Assembly: GCA_002366685.1 (NCBI GenBank)
Contig: DFBP01000121.1
Span: 1 to 13,381, forward strand
DNA: 13,381 nt
From: Rhodobacterales bacterium UBA3077
Lineage (GTDB): Bacteria; Pseudomonadota; Alphaproteobacteria; Rhodobacterales; Rhodobacteraceae
Direction of reading: 5' to 3'
Every line of letters begins with the position of its first letter. Position 1 is the stretch's first letter. Of the stretch, positions 6,034-13,381 are shown piece after piece. Under the pieces are notes generated by a model. That model saw nothing but the letters and a program-made list of their open reading frames with translations, made no database searches and was not told the DNA's origin. Made by a program: the position numbers and the translations under genes.

Positions 6034-7119
6034 ATGACCATGACATCCGATGCCCAACCCGCCATAGATCCTGCCAAGGAAGCTCGCCGAGAGCGGAATT
6101 TTACGCGGATCACCAAGGCCGATGCCTGGTTCAAAGTGCTGGGCTTTAGCTGGCTCACTCCCGCCCTCAAAATCGCGGCTGGTGACAATGTTAACCGCAA
6201 CGCCCGTGATATCTGGCGGATGCTGGGTGTTCCGGTCCTGTCTATCGTTATCTTCCTTTTAGCGTGGTCGGCGCTGGCGCCCAAGGTGCAAACCAGCCTC
6301 GGGGCTATTCCCGGCCCTGCGCAGGTTTGGGAGCAGGTGGGCTCTTTGCATGAAGATTATTTGCGCAATAAAGAAAAAGAAGCCGCCTTCTATGAGCGCC
6401 AGGCCACGCGCAATGCCGAATTGATCGCCGATGGCAAGCCGGACAAAGTGAAAGAGCGCAGCTTCACCGGCTCTCCAAGCTATTATGCGCAAATCTGGAC
6501 CTCGGTCCAAACCGTGTTTTTCGGATTTGCCATTGGCACCGCCATTGCCATTCCGGTTGGCATTATGAGCGGGCTTTCCCCCAGCTTTAACGCGGCGATG
6601 AACCCGATTATCCAGATATTCAAGCCGGTTTCGCCGCTGGCATGGTTGCCGATTGTCACAATGGTTGTATCCGCCGTAGTGTTGACGAATGACGGAACCT
6701 TTTCAAAATCCTTCCTGATTTCTGCCATTACGGTAACGCTATGTTCCTTGTGGCCAACAATCATCAACACCGCGCACGGTGTGGCCAATATCGACAAAGA
6801 CCTCGTGAGCGTTGGCAAGGTGCTGAAACTCACCACCTATACCAAGATCACTAAACTGGTGTTGCCTTCGGCCCTGCCGCTGATCTTCACCGGTATGCGC
6901 TTGTCGCTCGGGGTCGGCTGGATGGTGCTGATCGCCGCTGAAATGCTGGCGCAAAACCCGGGATTGGGCAAATTTGTCTGGGACGAGTTCCAAAACGGTT
7001 CATCTGATAGCCTCGCGCGGATCATGGTTGCTGTGTTTACCATCGGCATCATTGGCTACATTCTGGACCGCGTAATGTTTGCGCTTCAGTCTATGTTCAC
7101 TTTTGAAGAAACACGGTGA
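6034..7119 (+). CDS. nrtB: NrtB, nitrate ABC transporter permease
   Basis: This 361-residue inner-membrane subunit forms the nitrate channel and docks the ATPase. It has a long cytoplasmic N-terminus (about 1-60), a first membrane helix (about 64-82), then a charged non-membrane segment (about 95-150, rich in Lys, Glu and Arg) typical of proteobacterial NrtB, followed by the binding-protein-dependent permease core. The core begins near TSVQTVFFGF (about 156) and includes FKPVSPLAWLPIVTMV. The EAA-type coupling loop lies near 246-280 (NIDKDLVSVGKVL and KLVLPSALPLIF), followed by further helices to about 350. The start could be 6034 or the ATG at 6040; the first is used and the choice hardly alters the protein. 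The stop TGA overlaps the GTG start of the ATPase gene, so translation is coupled. Confidence 0.93.
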   Translation: MTMTSDAQPAIDPAKEARRERNFTRITKADAWFKVLGFSWLTPALKIAAGDNVNRNARDIWRMLGVPVLSIVIFLLAWSALAPKVQTSLGAIPGPAQVWEQVGSLHEDYLRNKEKEAAFYERQATRNAELIADGKPDKVKERSFTGSPSYYAQIWTSVQTVFFGFAIGTAIAIPVGIMSGLSPSFNAAMNPIIQIFKPVSPLAWLPIVTMVVSAVVLTNDGTFSKSFLISAITVTLCSLWPTIINTAHGVANIDKDLVSVGKVLKLTTYTKITKLVLPSALPLIFTGMRLSLGVGWMVLIAAEMLAQNPGLGKFVWDEFQNGSSDSLARIMVAVFTIGIIGYILDRVMFALQSMFTFEETR

Positions 7120-8792
7120 GCGATATGAGCATCCTTTCCCTCAAAAACGTCAGCAAATCCTTTGGTGAAGGCAAAAGCCGCACCGACGTGCTGACAGACA
7201 TTAACCTCGAAGTGGAAGAAGGCGAATTTGTCGCCATCCTCGGGTTCTCGGGCTCGGGCAAGTCAACGCTGATGAACATGCTCGCAGGGCTTGAGTTCCC
7301 CGATACCGGCACGGCCTGCTTTCGGGGGTCCGAAATCAAAGAGCCGGGGCAAGAGCGCGGCTTGGTGTTCCAGTCCTACTCGTTGATGCCGTGGCTGACG
7401 GTGCATAGCAACGTGGCGCTGGCCGCCGATGCCGTGCACCGCAAAATGCCGCGGGCTGAAAAGGATGCCCTGATCGACAAATATGTCGAGATGGTGGGCC
7501 TTTCCCACGCGGTAGACCGCAAACCCTCCGAGCTTTCGGGTGGCATGCGCCAGCGGGTTTCGGTGGCGCGCGCTTTAGCGATGCAGCCTGAAGTGCTGCT
7601 GCTCGACGAACCACTTTCCGCGCTTGACGCCCTGACCCGCGCCAACCTGCAAGACGAGATCGAGCATATTTCGCAGGTCGAAAAGAAAACCGTCATCCTG
7701 ATCACCAATGACGTGGATGAGGCGATTTTGCTGGCCGACCGGATAGTCCCGCTTAACCCCGGCCCCAAAGCCACATTTGGTCCAGCCTTTGAGGTTAACA
7801 TCGCGCGCCCACGGGACCGCACCGCCATGAATGACAGCGCCGCTTTCAAAAAGCTCCGTGCGGATGTGACCAAATACCTGATGAATGTCGGCTTTGATGC
7901 TAAAGAAGCCAGCGCGCGCAACTTGCCGGATGTTGAGGCCGTGCACAACATGGCGCCCAAGGTCTACCGCGAGGCGGCGACCACACAAGTCAGCCATCGC
8001 TATGTGCAGTTCTCCCAAGTGGACAAGGTTTACCCAACCCCGAAGGGGCCGCTGACCGTGGTCGAAAACTTCGACTTGTCGATTGATAAAGGCGAGTTCA
8101 TTTCCATCATCGGCCACTCGGGCTGTGGTAAATCAACTGCGCTTACGATGGCCGCCGGACTGAACGAGACCTCAAGCGGCGCGATCATTCTTGACAACAA
8201 GCACGTTAACGGCGCCAACCCCGAGCGTGCGGTTGTGTTCCAGTCTCCCAGTCTTTTCCCGTGGCTCACCGCTAAACAAAATGTGGCCATCGGGGTGCAG
8301 AATGTTTACCCCAATGCGAGCCAGATCGAGCGTCAGGAAGTAGTTGAATACTATCTGGAACGTGTTGGTTTGGCTGACGCAATGGATAAAAATGCTGCCA
8401 GCCTTTCCAACGGTATGAAGCAGCGCGTTGGCATTGCCCGCGCCTTTGCGCTCAGCCCCAAGCTGCTATTGCTTGATGAGCCCTTCGGGATGCTCGACAG
8501 CCTGACTCGCTGGGAATTGCAAGAAGTGTTGATGGAGGTCTGGTCGCGCACCAAAGTGACCACAATCTGTGTGACGCACGACGTAGATGAAGCGGTGCTT
8601 CTATCTGACCGCGTTGTGATGATGACCAACGGTCCGCAGGCAACCATAGGTAAAATTATGGATGTTGACCTGCCGCGTCCCCGCACCCGCAAAGCCTTGC
8701 TGGAGCACCCCGACTATTACCATTACCGCGCCGAAGTTTTGCAGTTCCTTGAGGACTATCAAAAAGGCCACACAAAAAAGGATGCCGCATAA
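7116..8792 (+). CDS. nrtC: Fused NrtC/NrtD-type tandem ATPase of the nitrate importer
   Basis: This 558-residue protein has two complete ABC ATPase domains in one chain and so supplies both ATPases of the importer. Domain 1: Walker A GFSGSGKST (43-51), Q-loop VFQSYS, signature LSGGM (140-144), Walker B with Glu165. Domain 2: Walker A GHSGCGKST (333-341), Q-loop VFQSPS, signature LSNGM (430-434), Walker B with Glu455, and switch histidine His488 in VTHDVDEA. In domain 1 the matching position is Asn198 (ITNDVDEA), and the domain 2 signature has Asn in place of the first Gly, so the two ATP sites are probably unequal. Cyanobacterial NrtC instead fuses an ATPase to an NrtA-like domain; that is not the case here. 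The start is the GTG at 7116 overlapping the nrtB stop, or the ATG at 7125; neither has a strong ribosome-binding site. The stop overlaps nirB as TAATG. Confidence 0.92.
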   Translation: MSDMSILSLKNVSKSFGEGKSRTDVLTDINLEVEEGEFVAILGFSGSGKSTLMNMLAGLEFPDTGTACFRGSEIKEPGQERGLVFQSYSLMPWLTVHSNVALAADAVHRKMPRAEKDALIDKYVEMVGLSHAVDRKPSELSGGMRQRVSVARALAMQPEVLLLDEPLSALDALTRANLQDEIEHISQVEKKTVILITNDVDEAILLADRIVPLNPGPKATFGPAFEVNIARPRDRTAMNDSAAFKKLRADVTKYLMNVGFDAKEASARNLPDVEAVHNMAPKVYREAATTQVSHRYVQFSQVDKVYPTPKGPLTVVENFDLSIDKGEFISIIGHSGCGKSTALTMAAGLNETSSGAIILDNKHVNGANPERAVVFQSPSLFPWLTAKQNVAIGVQNVYPNASQIERQEVVEYYLERVGLADAMDKNAASLSNGMKQRVGIARAFALSPKLLLLDEPFGMLDSLTRWELQEVLMEVWSRTKVTTICVTHDVDEAVLLSDRVVMMTNGPQATIGKIMDVDLPRPRTRKALLEHPDYYHYRAEVLQFLEDYQKGHTKKDAA

Positions 8793-11233
8793 TGGCTATG
8801 AAACTGGTTGTTATCGGGGCTGGAATGGCCTCGGGGCGGGCAATGGAGCACTTGCTCGCCGCCAATGACGAGATATACGACATCACGCTGTTTGGCGCAG
8901 AGCCGCGCGGGAACTATAACCGCATCATGCTTTCGCCCGTGCTGTCTGGTCAAAAATCCTACGAGGAGATCGTGACTCACGATGCCGAGTGGTATCGCAG
9001 TCACGGTGTCGATTGCCGCTTTGGCGAGATCGTGACCGGCATCGACCGGATCCGGAAGGTTGTGATCAGCGCCAAGGGGGAAACCCCCTATGATAAGCTG
9101 CTAATCGCGACCGGCTCCTCCCCGTTTATCATCCCGGTCCCGGGCCGGGACCTAAAGGGGGTGATGGCTTACCGCGACCTTGGCGATGTAAACGCAATGC
9201 TGGAATATAGCCAGCGGCCAGACCCTCGGGCCGTGGTCATTGGCGGCGGTTTGCTGGGGCTGGAGGCCGCAGCCGGTCTTTCGGCGCAGGGCATGAAGGT
9301 GACGGTCGTGCATCTGATGCCCCATCTGATGGAGCGCCAGCTGGACCAGTCGGCAGGTTTTTTGCTGCAAAGCGAATTGGAAAAACGTGGCATTGATATT
9401 CTGTGCGGTGCGAATACCAAAGAAATTCAAGGGGAAGCGCAGGTTAGCGGCGTATTGTTGGAAGATGGCCGCGAGATCCCCGCTGATATGGTGGTGATGG
9501 CCGTGGGCATCCGCCCCAATTTCGGCTTGGCTCAAGCTTCCGGCCTCAGGTATAATCGCGGCTTGTTGGTTAACGACCAAATGAAAACCGACGATCCGGA
9601 GATTTTTGCCATTGGTGAATGTGTAGAGCATCGCGGTGGCACATACGGTCTTGTAGCGCCGCTTTATGATATGGCCAAGGTCGCCGCCAAAAACCTGCTC
9701 GGCTTTCACGAGACTTTTGAACCCGTGGAGATTTCAACCAAGCTGAAGGTCACGGGTTGTGATCTGTTCTCGGCGGGTGATTTTGCTGAGGCCAAAGGGC
9801 GCGAGGAAATCGTATATCGCGATGCGACCCAAGGCATCTATAAACGGCTGGTGATCGAAGATAACCGCATTATCGGGGTTGTCATGTATGGTGACACCGT
9901 TGACGGCCCGTGGTTTTTGCAAAAACTCAAAGACGCCGAGGATATCTCCGAAATCCGAGACACGCTGATCTTTGGCCCGAATTTTGCCGGAGGGGCCGCG
10001 CTGGACCCGTTGGCAGCCGTTGCAGCCTTGCCGGATGATTCAGAAATCTGCGGCTGCAACGGCATTTCCAAAGGCGATATTATTTCGGCCATTAATAATG
10101 GCGCTGGCTCGCTGGCCGAGGTGCAGGCGCTTACCAAGGCCTCAACTTCATGTGGCACGTGCTTAGGCCTAACCACCCAGCTCACGGCGCTAACATTGGG
10201 CGACGGTTTTAAGCTGCCCGAAGCGGCAGGCATGTGCAAATGTACTGACCTCAGCCACCAGGATGTCCGCAAGTTCATCCGGCTGAAAGCGCTCAAATCC
10301 ATTCCGGCGATAATGCAGGACCTGGAGTGGGGCAGTTCGGGCGGCTGCGCCGCGTGTCGCCCGGCGCTCAACTATTATCTGGTGGCTGAATGGCCAGGTG
10401 AATATGTGGATGACGGCCAAAGCCGGTTTATTAACGAGCGTGTGCATGCCAACATCCAGAAAGATGGCACCTATTCGGTGGTGCCGCGCATGTTTGGCGG
10501 TATGACAACTCCGGACGAGTTGCGCGCCATTGCGGACGCGGCAGACAAATATAACGTGCCGAGCGTGCACGTAACCGGTGGCCAGAGGATAGATCTGCTC
10601 GGCGTACAAAAAGAAGACCTCCCCGCCATGTGGGCAGACCTAAATGCAGCGGGTATGGTCTCGGGCCATGCATATGCCAAGGGCTTGCGGACGGTTAAAA
10701 CCTGCGTCGGTAAAGACCATTGCCGCTTTGGCACGCAAGATTCCACCGGCCTAGGCATAAAGCTGGAAAAGGCGCTTTGGGGCGCATGGTCACCGCATAA
10801 GTTTAAGCTGGCGGTATCGGGTTGCCCGCGCAACTGCGCCGAGGCCACCTGCAAAGATTTTGGCATTATCTGTGTTGATAGCGGCTACAAACTGCTGGTT
10901 GGCGGCGCGGCAGGCATGGATTTGCGTGAAACCGAGCTGCTCGGGACGGTCGAAACCGAAGCGGATGCTTTGGAGCATTGTGCGGCCTTTTACCAACTAT
11001 ACCGAGAAAATGCGCAATATCTGCACCGGCCCTATAAATGGATCGCTGAAGTGGGCCTTGATTGGGTGATCGAGCAGATCATGGACAATGCCGAAAACCG
11101 CGCCGCACTGGCGGATCGGTTCTTCTTTTCACAATCTTTCTATCAGACAGACCCGTGGGCCGAGCGCGCCCAAGGCGGCGAAGCGCATGAATTTACGCCA
11201 ATGGCGGACTTAACACAGGTGGCAGCAGAATGA
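8792..11233 (+). CDS. nirB: NirB, assimilatory NAD(P)H nitrite reductase large subunit
   Basis: This 813-residue cytoplasmic enzyme reduces nitrite to ammonium by six electrons from NAD(P)H, together with NirD. Domains in order: an FAD-binding fold beginning LVVIGAGMASGRAM; an NAD(P)-binding fold with AVVIGGGLLGLEAA near residue 150; two BFD-like [2Fe-2S] segments with cysteines 420, 422, 454, 457 and 482, 484, 519, 522; and a C-terminal siroheme/[4Fe-4S] domain. Cluster ligands in that last domain are Cys638, Cys644 (CVGKDHC), Cys678 and Cys682 (CPRNC). Length and all metal-ligand sets are normal for the family, so the enzyme looks intact. The ATG overlaps the preceding stop by one base (TAATG), with another ATG six bases on. 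Its stop overlaps nirD by ATGA. The association with a transporter and NasA indicates an assimilatory role. Confidence 0.96.
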   Translation: MAMKLVVIGAGMASGRAMEHLLAANDEIYDITLFGAEPRGNYNRIMLSPVLSGQKSYEEIVTHDAEWYRSHGVDCRFGEIVTGIDRIRKVVISAKGETPYDKLLIATGSSPFIIPVPGRDLKGVMAYRDLGDVNAMLEYSQRPDPRAVVIGGGLLGLEAAAGLSAQGMKVTVVHLMPHLMERQLDQSAGFLLQSELEKRGIDILCGANTKEIQGEAQVSGVLLEDGREIPADMVVMAVGIRPNFGLAQASGLRYNRGLLVNDQMKTDDPEIFAIGECVEHRGGTYGLVAPLYDMAKVAAKNLLGFHETFEPVEISTKLKVTGCDLFSAGDFAEAKGREEIVYRDATQGIYKRLVIEDNRIIGVVMYGDTVDGPWFLQKLKDAEDISEIRDTLIFGPNFAGGAALDPLAAVAALPDDSEICGCNGISKGDIISAINNGAGSLAEVQALTKASTSCGTCLGLTTQLTALTLGDGFKLPEAAGMCKCTDLSHQDVRKFIRLKALKSIPAIMQDLEWGSSGGCAACRPALNYYLVAEWPGEYVDDGQSRFINERVHANIQKDGTYSVVPRMFGGMTTPDELRAIADAADKYNVPSVHVTGGQRIDLLGVQKEDLPAMWADLNAAGMVSGHAYAKGLRTVKTCVGKDHCRFGTQDSTGLGIKLEKALWGAWSPHKFKLAVSGCPRNCAEATCKDFGIICVDSGYKLLVGGAAGMDLRETELLGTVETEADALEHCAAFYQLYRENAQYLHRPYKWIAEVGLDWVIEQIMDNAENRAALADRFFFSQSFYQTDPWAERAQGGEAHEFTPMADLTQVAAE

Positions 11234-11568
11234 GCAATTTTATTGATATCGGCGCCCTTGGCGACATCCCTCAACAGGGAGCCAGGCTCGTGAAAACCGC
11301 CGCCGGATGTATCGCCATTTTTCGAACGGTTGAAGACAAGGTCTTTGCGCTCGACGATAAATGCCCGCACAAAGGCGGCCCGCTATCCAATGGCATTCAA
11401 CATGGCGAAGCGGTGACATGCCCGCTGCACAACTGGGTGTTTGACCTGAACACAGGCGTTGCCGCAGGGGTCGATGTTGGGCAGGTGCAAACCTATCCGG
11501 TTAAGGTCGAAAACGGGCGGGTTTTGATAGACAAAAACAGCATTGCGACGAAGGCCGCCGCCGCATGA
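11230..11568 (+). CDS. nirD: NirD, nitrite reductase small subunit (Rieske type)
   Basis: NirD is the 112-residue partner of NirB. It has a Rieske fold and here keeps the full set of [2Fe-2S] ligands, CPH (in DDKCPHKGGPL) and CPLH (in VTCPLHNWVF), in contrast to some NirD proteins that have lost them. It may therefore bind a cluster and take part in electron transfer, although this is inferred from ligands only. The gene overlaps nirB by ATGA upstream and nasA by ATGA downstream, giving an uninterrupted coupled series. The alternative annotation, a general Rieske ferredoxin, is unlikely given its place directly after nirB. Confidence 0.93.
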   Translation: MSNFIDIGALGDIPQQGARLVKTAAGCIAIFRTVEDKVFALDDKCPHKGGPLSNGIQHGEAVTCPLHNWVFDLNTGVAAGVDVGQVQTYPVKVENGRVLIDKNSIATKAAAA

Positions 11569-13381
11569 AAGCCGTGCGGACAACCTGCCCCTATTGCGGT
11601 GTCGGGTGCGGAATTATCGCTACACCCGATGGTGCGGGCGGTGCCAAAATAGAAGGGGACCCCGAGCATCCAGCCAATTTTGGGCGCTTGTGCTCCAAGG
11701 GCACGGCGCTGGGTGAAACGCTTGATCTGGAGGGCCGCTTGCTGGCGCCTCATATAGGCCAACGCGAGGCTGGCTGGGACGAAGCGCTTGATCTAGTCGC
11801 AGATAAGTTTTCGACCGCGATCAAAGAGCACGGGGCAGATAGCGTGGCGTTTTACGTCTCCGGCCAGTTGCTGACCGAGGATTACTACGTCGCCAATAAG
11901 CTGATGAAGGGCTATATCGGGTCTGCGAATATCGACACCAATTCGCGGCTCTGCATGGCGTCTTCCGTAGCCGGCCACAAGCGCGCTTTCGGGACAGATA
12001 CGGTGCCCGGCACCTATGAGGATATTGAGGAAGCCGACCTCGTCGTGCTGGTCGGGTCTAACCTCGCATGGTGCCACCCGGTTTTGCATCAGCGCTTGAT
12101 GGCAGCCAAGGAAATGCGCGATTTAACCATCGTCAATATTGACCCGCGGCGCACATCGACCGCGGAAATGGCTGATATCCACCTCGCCATAAAACCGGGC
12201 GCTGATTTGCACCTGTTTAACGGGCTGCTGACGCATATTGTTGAAAACAACGCGGTGGATGCCGACTATGTCAAAAACCACGTATCAGGTTTTGAGGCGG
12301 CAGTAGAGGCCGCTAAAAGCGAGAGCGATTTGGCTGAGGCCTGCGGGCTCCCTCCCGCGCAGCTAGACACATTTTTAAAGCTCTGGACGGGCACCAAAAA
12401 AGTGGTCACGGTTTATTCACAAGGGGTAAATCAAACCACGAGTGGCACCGATAAAGTGAACGCGATCATCAATTGCCATCTGGCAACCGGCCGCATCGGG
12501 CAGGCTGGCATGGGGCCGTTTTCAGTGACAGGCCAGCCCAATGCAATGGGTGGGCGTGAGGTTGGCGGTTTGGCCAATATGCTGGCCTCACACCTCGAAA
12601 TCACCAACCCCCATCATCGCGCGACGGTGCAAAAATTTTGGGACTCACCGCGCATTGCAGACCATATGGGCCTAAAGGCGGTAGACCTGTTTAACGCCTG
12701 CGCCGAGGGGAAAATCAAAGCCCTGTGGATCATGGGGACAAATCCGGCCGTATCGCTCCCGCGTGCTGATTATGTTCGTGAGGCCATCAAAAATTGCGAA
12801 TTTGTTGTGGTGTCTGACCCTGTCAAAACCACCGAAACCACAGTTCTGGCTGATGTTTTGCTGCCCGTAAACGCGTGGGGTGAAAAAGGCGGCACCGTAA
12901 CCAACTCTGAACGTCGCATTTCCCGCCAACGCGCGTTTCTAGAACCGCCCGCCATGGCAAAGCCCGATTGGGAAGTCCTTTCCGATGTGGCCCGCCGCAT
13001 GGGGTTTACCAAGGGATTTGACTATTCAAACCCCGCTGAAATATTTGACGAATACACTCGGCTTTGCGCCGTTGCCGCGCATCAAGGGGTTGATCTCGAT
13101 CTGTCCGGTTTAGCGGGAATGTCTGCCCAGGCTTACAATGACATGTCACCAGTGCAGTGGCCGGTTTCGACCACCCACACTGGTGGCCGCTTCTTCGCCG
13201 ATGGCAGGTTCTACACTGAAAACGGTCGCGCCAATATGCTGGCGCTTACCCCTCGCGCCAGCCCCAGCCAGGCAAGTGCAGCCTACCCTCTATTGCTTAA
13301 CACCGGTCGTATACGTGATCAGTGGCACACCATGACCCGAAGCGGAAAGTCAGCGACGCTCAGTCAGCATTACGCGGAGCC
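11565..13381 (+). CDS. nasA: NasA, assimilatory nitrate reductase catalytic subunit (3' end cut off)
   Basis: The reading frame is open from the ATG at 11565 to the window edge, giving about 605 residues with no stop. The start overlaps the nirD stop by ATGA. The N-terminus carries the [4Fe-4S] motif of bis-MGD molybdoenzymes (Cys8, Cys11, Cys15, Cys43: CPYCGVGC and LCSKG). Cys130 in NSRLCMASS is the expected molybdenum ligand; a cysteine is typical of assimilatory and periplasmic nitrate reductases. Later family landmarks are VNIDPRRT, IKPGADLHL, SQGVNQTTSGTDKVNAI, NAMGGREVGG, LWIMGTNPAVSLP, NAWGEKGGTVTNSERRI and, near the edge, NTGRIRDQWHTMTRSGKS. The enzyme reduces nitrate to nitrite in the cytoplasm, feeding NirBD. 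Formate dehydrogenase is the nearest alternative family, but motifs and neighbours favour NasA. The C-terminus, which in many NasA proteins ends in a BFD-like [2Fe-2S] domain, is outside the window. Confidence 0.95.
   Translation, partial: MKAVRTTCPYCGVGCGIIATPDGAGGAKIEGDPEHPANFGRLCSKGTALGETLDLEGRLLAPHIGQREAGWDEALDLVADKFSTAIKEHGADSVAFYVSGQLLTEDYYVANKLMKGYIGSANIDTNSRLCMASSVAGHKRAFGTDTVPGTYEDIEEADLVVLVGSNLAWCHPVLHQRLMAAKEMRDLTIVNIDPRRTSTAEMADIHLAIKPGADLHLFNGLLTHIVENNAVDADYVKNHVSGFEAAVEAAKSESDLAEACGLPPAQLDTFLKLWTGTKKVVTVYSQGVNQTTSGTDKVNAIINCHLATGRIGQAGMGPFSVTGQPNAMGGREVGGLANMLASHLEITNPHHRATVQKFWDSPRIADHMGLKAVDLFNACAEGKIKALWIMGTNPAVSLPRADYVREAIKNCEFVVVSDPVKTTETTVLADVLLPVNAWGEKGGTVTNSERRISRQRAFLEPPAMAKPDWEVLSDVARRMGFTKGFDYSNPAEIFDEYTRLCAVAAHQGVDLDLSGLAGMSAQAYNDMSPVQWPVSTTHTGGRFFADGRFYTENGRANMLALTPRASPSQASAAYPLLLNTGRIRDQWHTMTRSGKSATLSQHYAE

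Noticed and set aside
7376..7960. 194-codon open frame on the minus strand
   Set aside because: It is antisense to the first ATPase domain, is serine/arginine-rich low-quality protein, and is explained by codon bias of the real gene.
9076..9088. GGGGG-AAA-CCCCC inverted repeat inside nirB
   Set aside because: It is short, lies within well-conserved coding sequence (Lys-Gly-Glu-Thr-Pro), and has no T-tract; probably chance.
9136..9152. GGTCCC/GGGACC inverted repeat inside nirB
   Set aside because: A 6-bp stem in GC-rich coding DNA is expected by chance and nothing nearby suggests function.

Overview
The window looks like chromosomal DNA of an alphaproteobacterium, possibly a marine Rhodobacterales relative. 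I infer this from the gene set and order and from the protein style, not from any RNA gene. Its main content is one long plus-strand nitrate/nitrite assimilation cluster that runs off the right edge: nasT, nasS, then nrtA, nrtB, a fused nrtC/nrtD ATPase, nirB, nirD and the first two thirds of the assimilatory nitrate reductase nasA. Left of it are an unrelated exported protein of unknown function and the wreck of a phage/island-type tyrosine integrase.

Layout. 1-248: non-coding. 249-1541: a secreted 430-aa protein that I do not recognise, perhaps a TIM-barrel glycosidase-like fold. 1542-2671: AT-rich, gene-poor ground holding a frameshifted integrase fragment (about 1848-2287) and a 380-base upstream region of nasT with inverted repeats, one of them NtrC-site-like. 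2672-4326: nasT and nasS, overlapping by 4 bases. 4327-4621: terminator-like hairpin, an NtrC-like site, and a structured leader RNA. 4622-13381: transporter and reductases, with a strong hairpin between nrtA and nrtB and every later junction overlapping by 1-4 bases.

How it works together. NrtA binds nitrate/nitrite in the periplasm, NrtB and the fused ATPase import it, NasA reduces nitrate to nitrite, and NirBD reduces nitrite to ammonium with NAD(P)H. NasS is a cytoplasmic nitrate sensor built on the NrtA fold that normally restrains NasT; NasT is an ANTAR-domain RNA-binding antiterminator. The most informative find is the likely RNA target of NasT in front of nrtA: a 9-bp hairpin with loop AAAGAG, a second hairpin with loop AAAGCC, and a long intrinsic terminator whose 5' arm starts in that second loop. 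The two folds cannot coexist, as expected for ANTAR antitermination. NtrC-like sites before nasT and nrtA suggest general nitrogen control on top of nitrate induction.

No tRNA, rRNA, CRISPR array or intact mobile element was seen. The nas genes belong to known families. The open questions are the first gene, the integrase remnant, and several regulatory structures.
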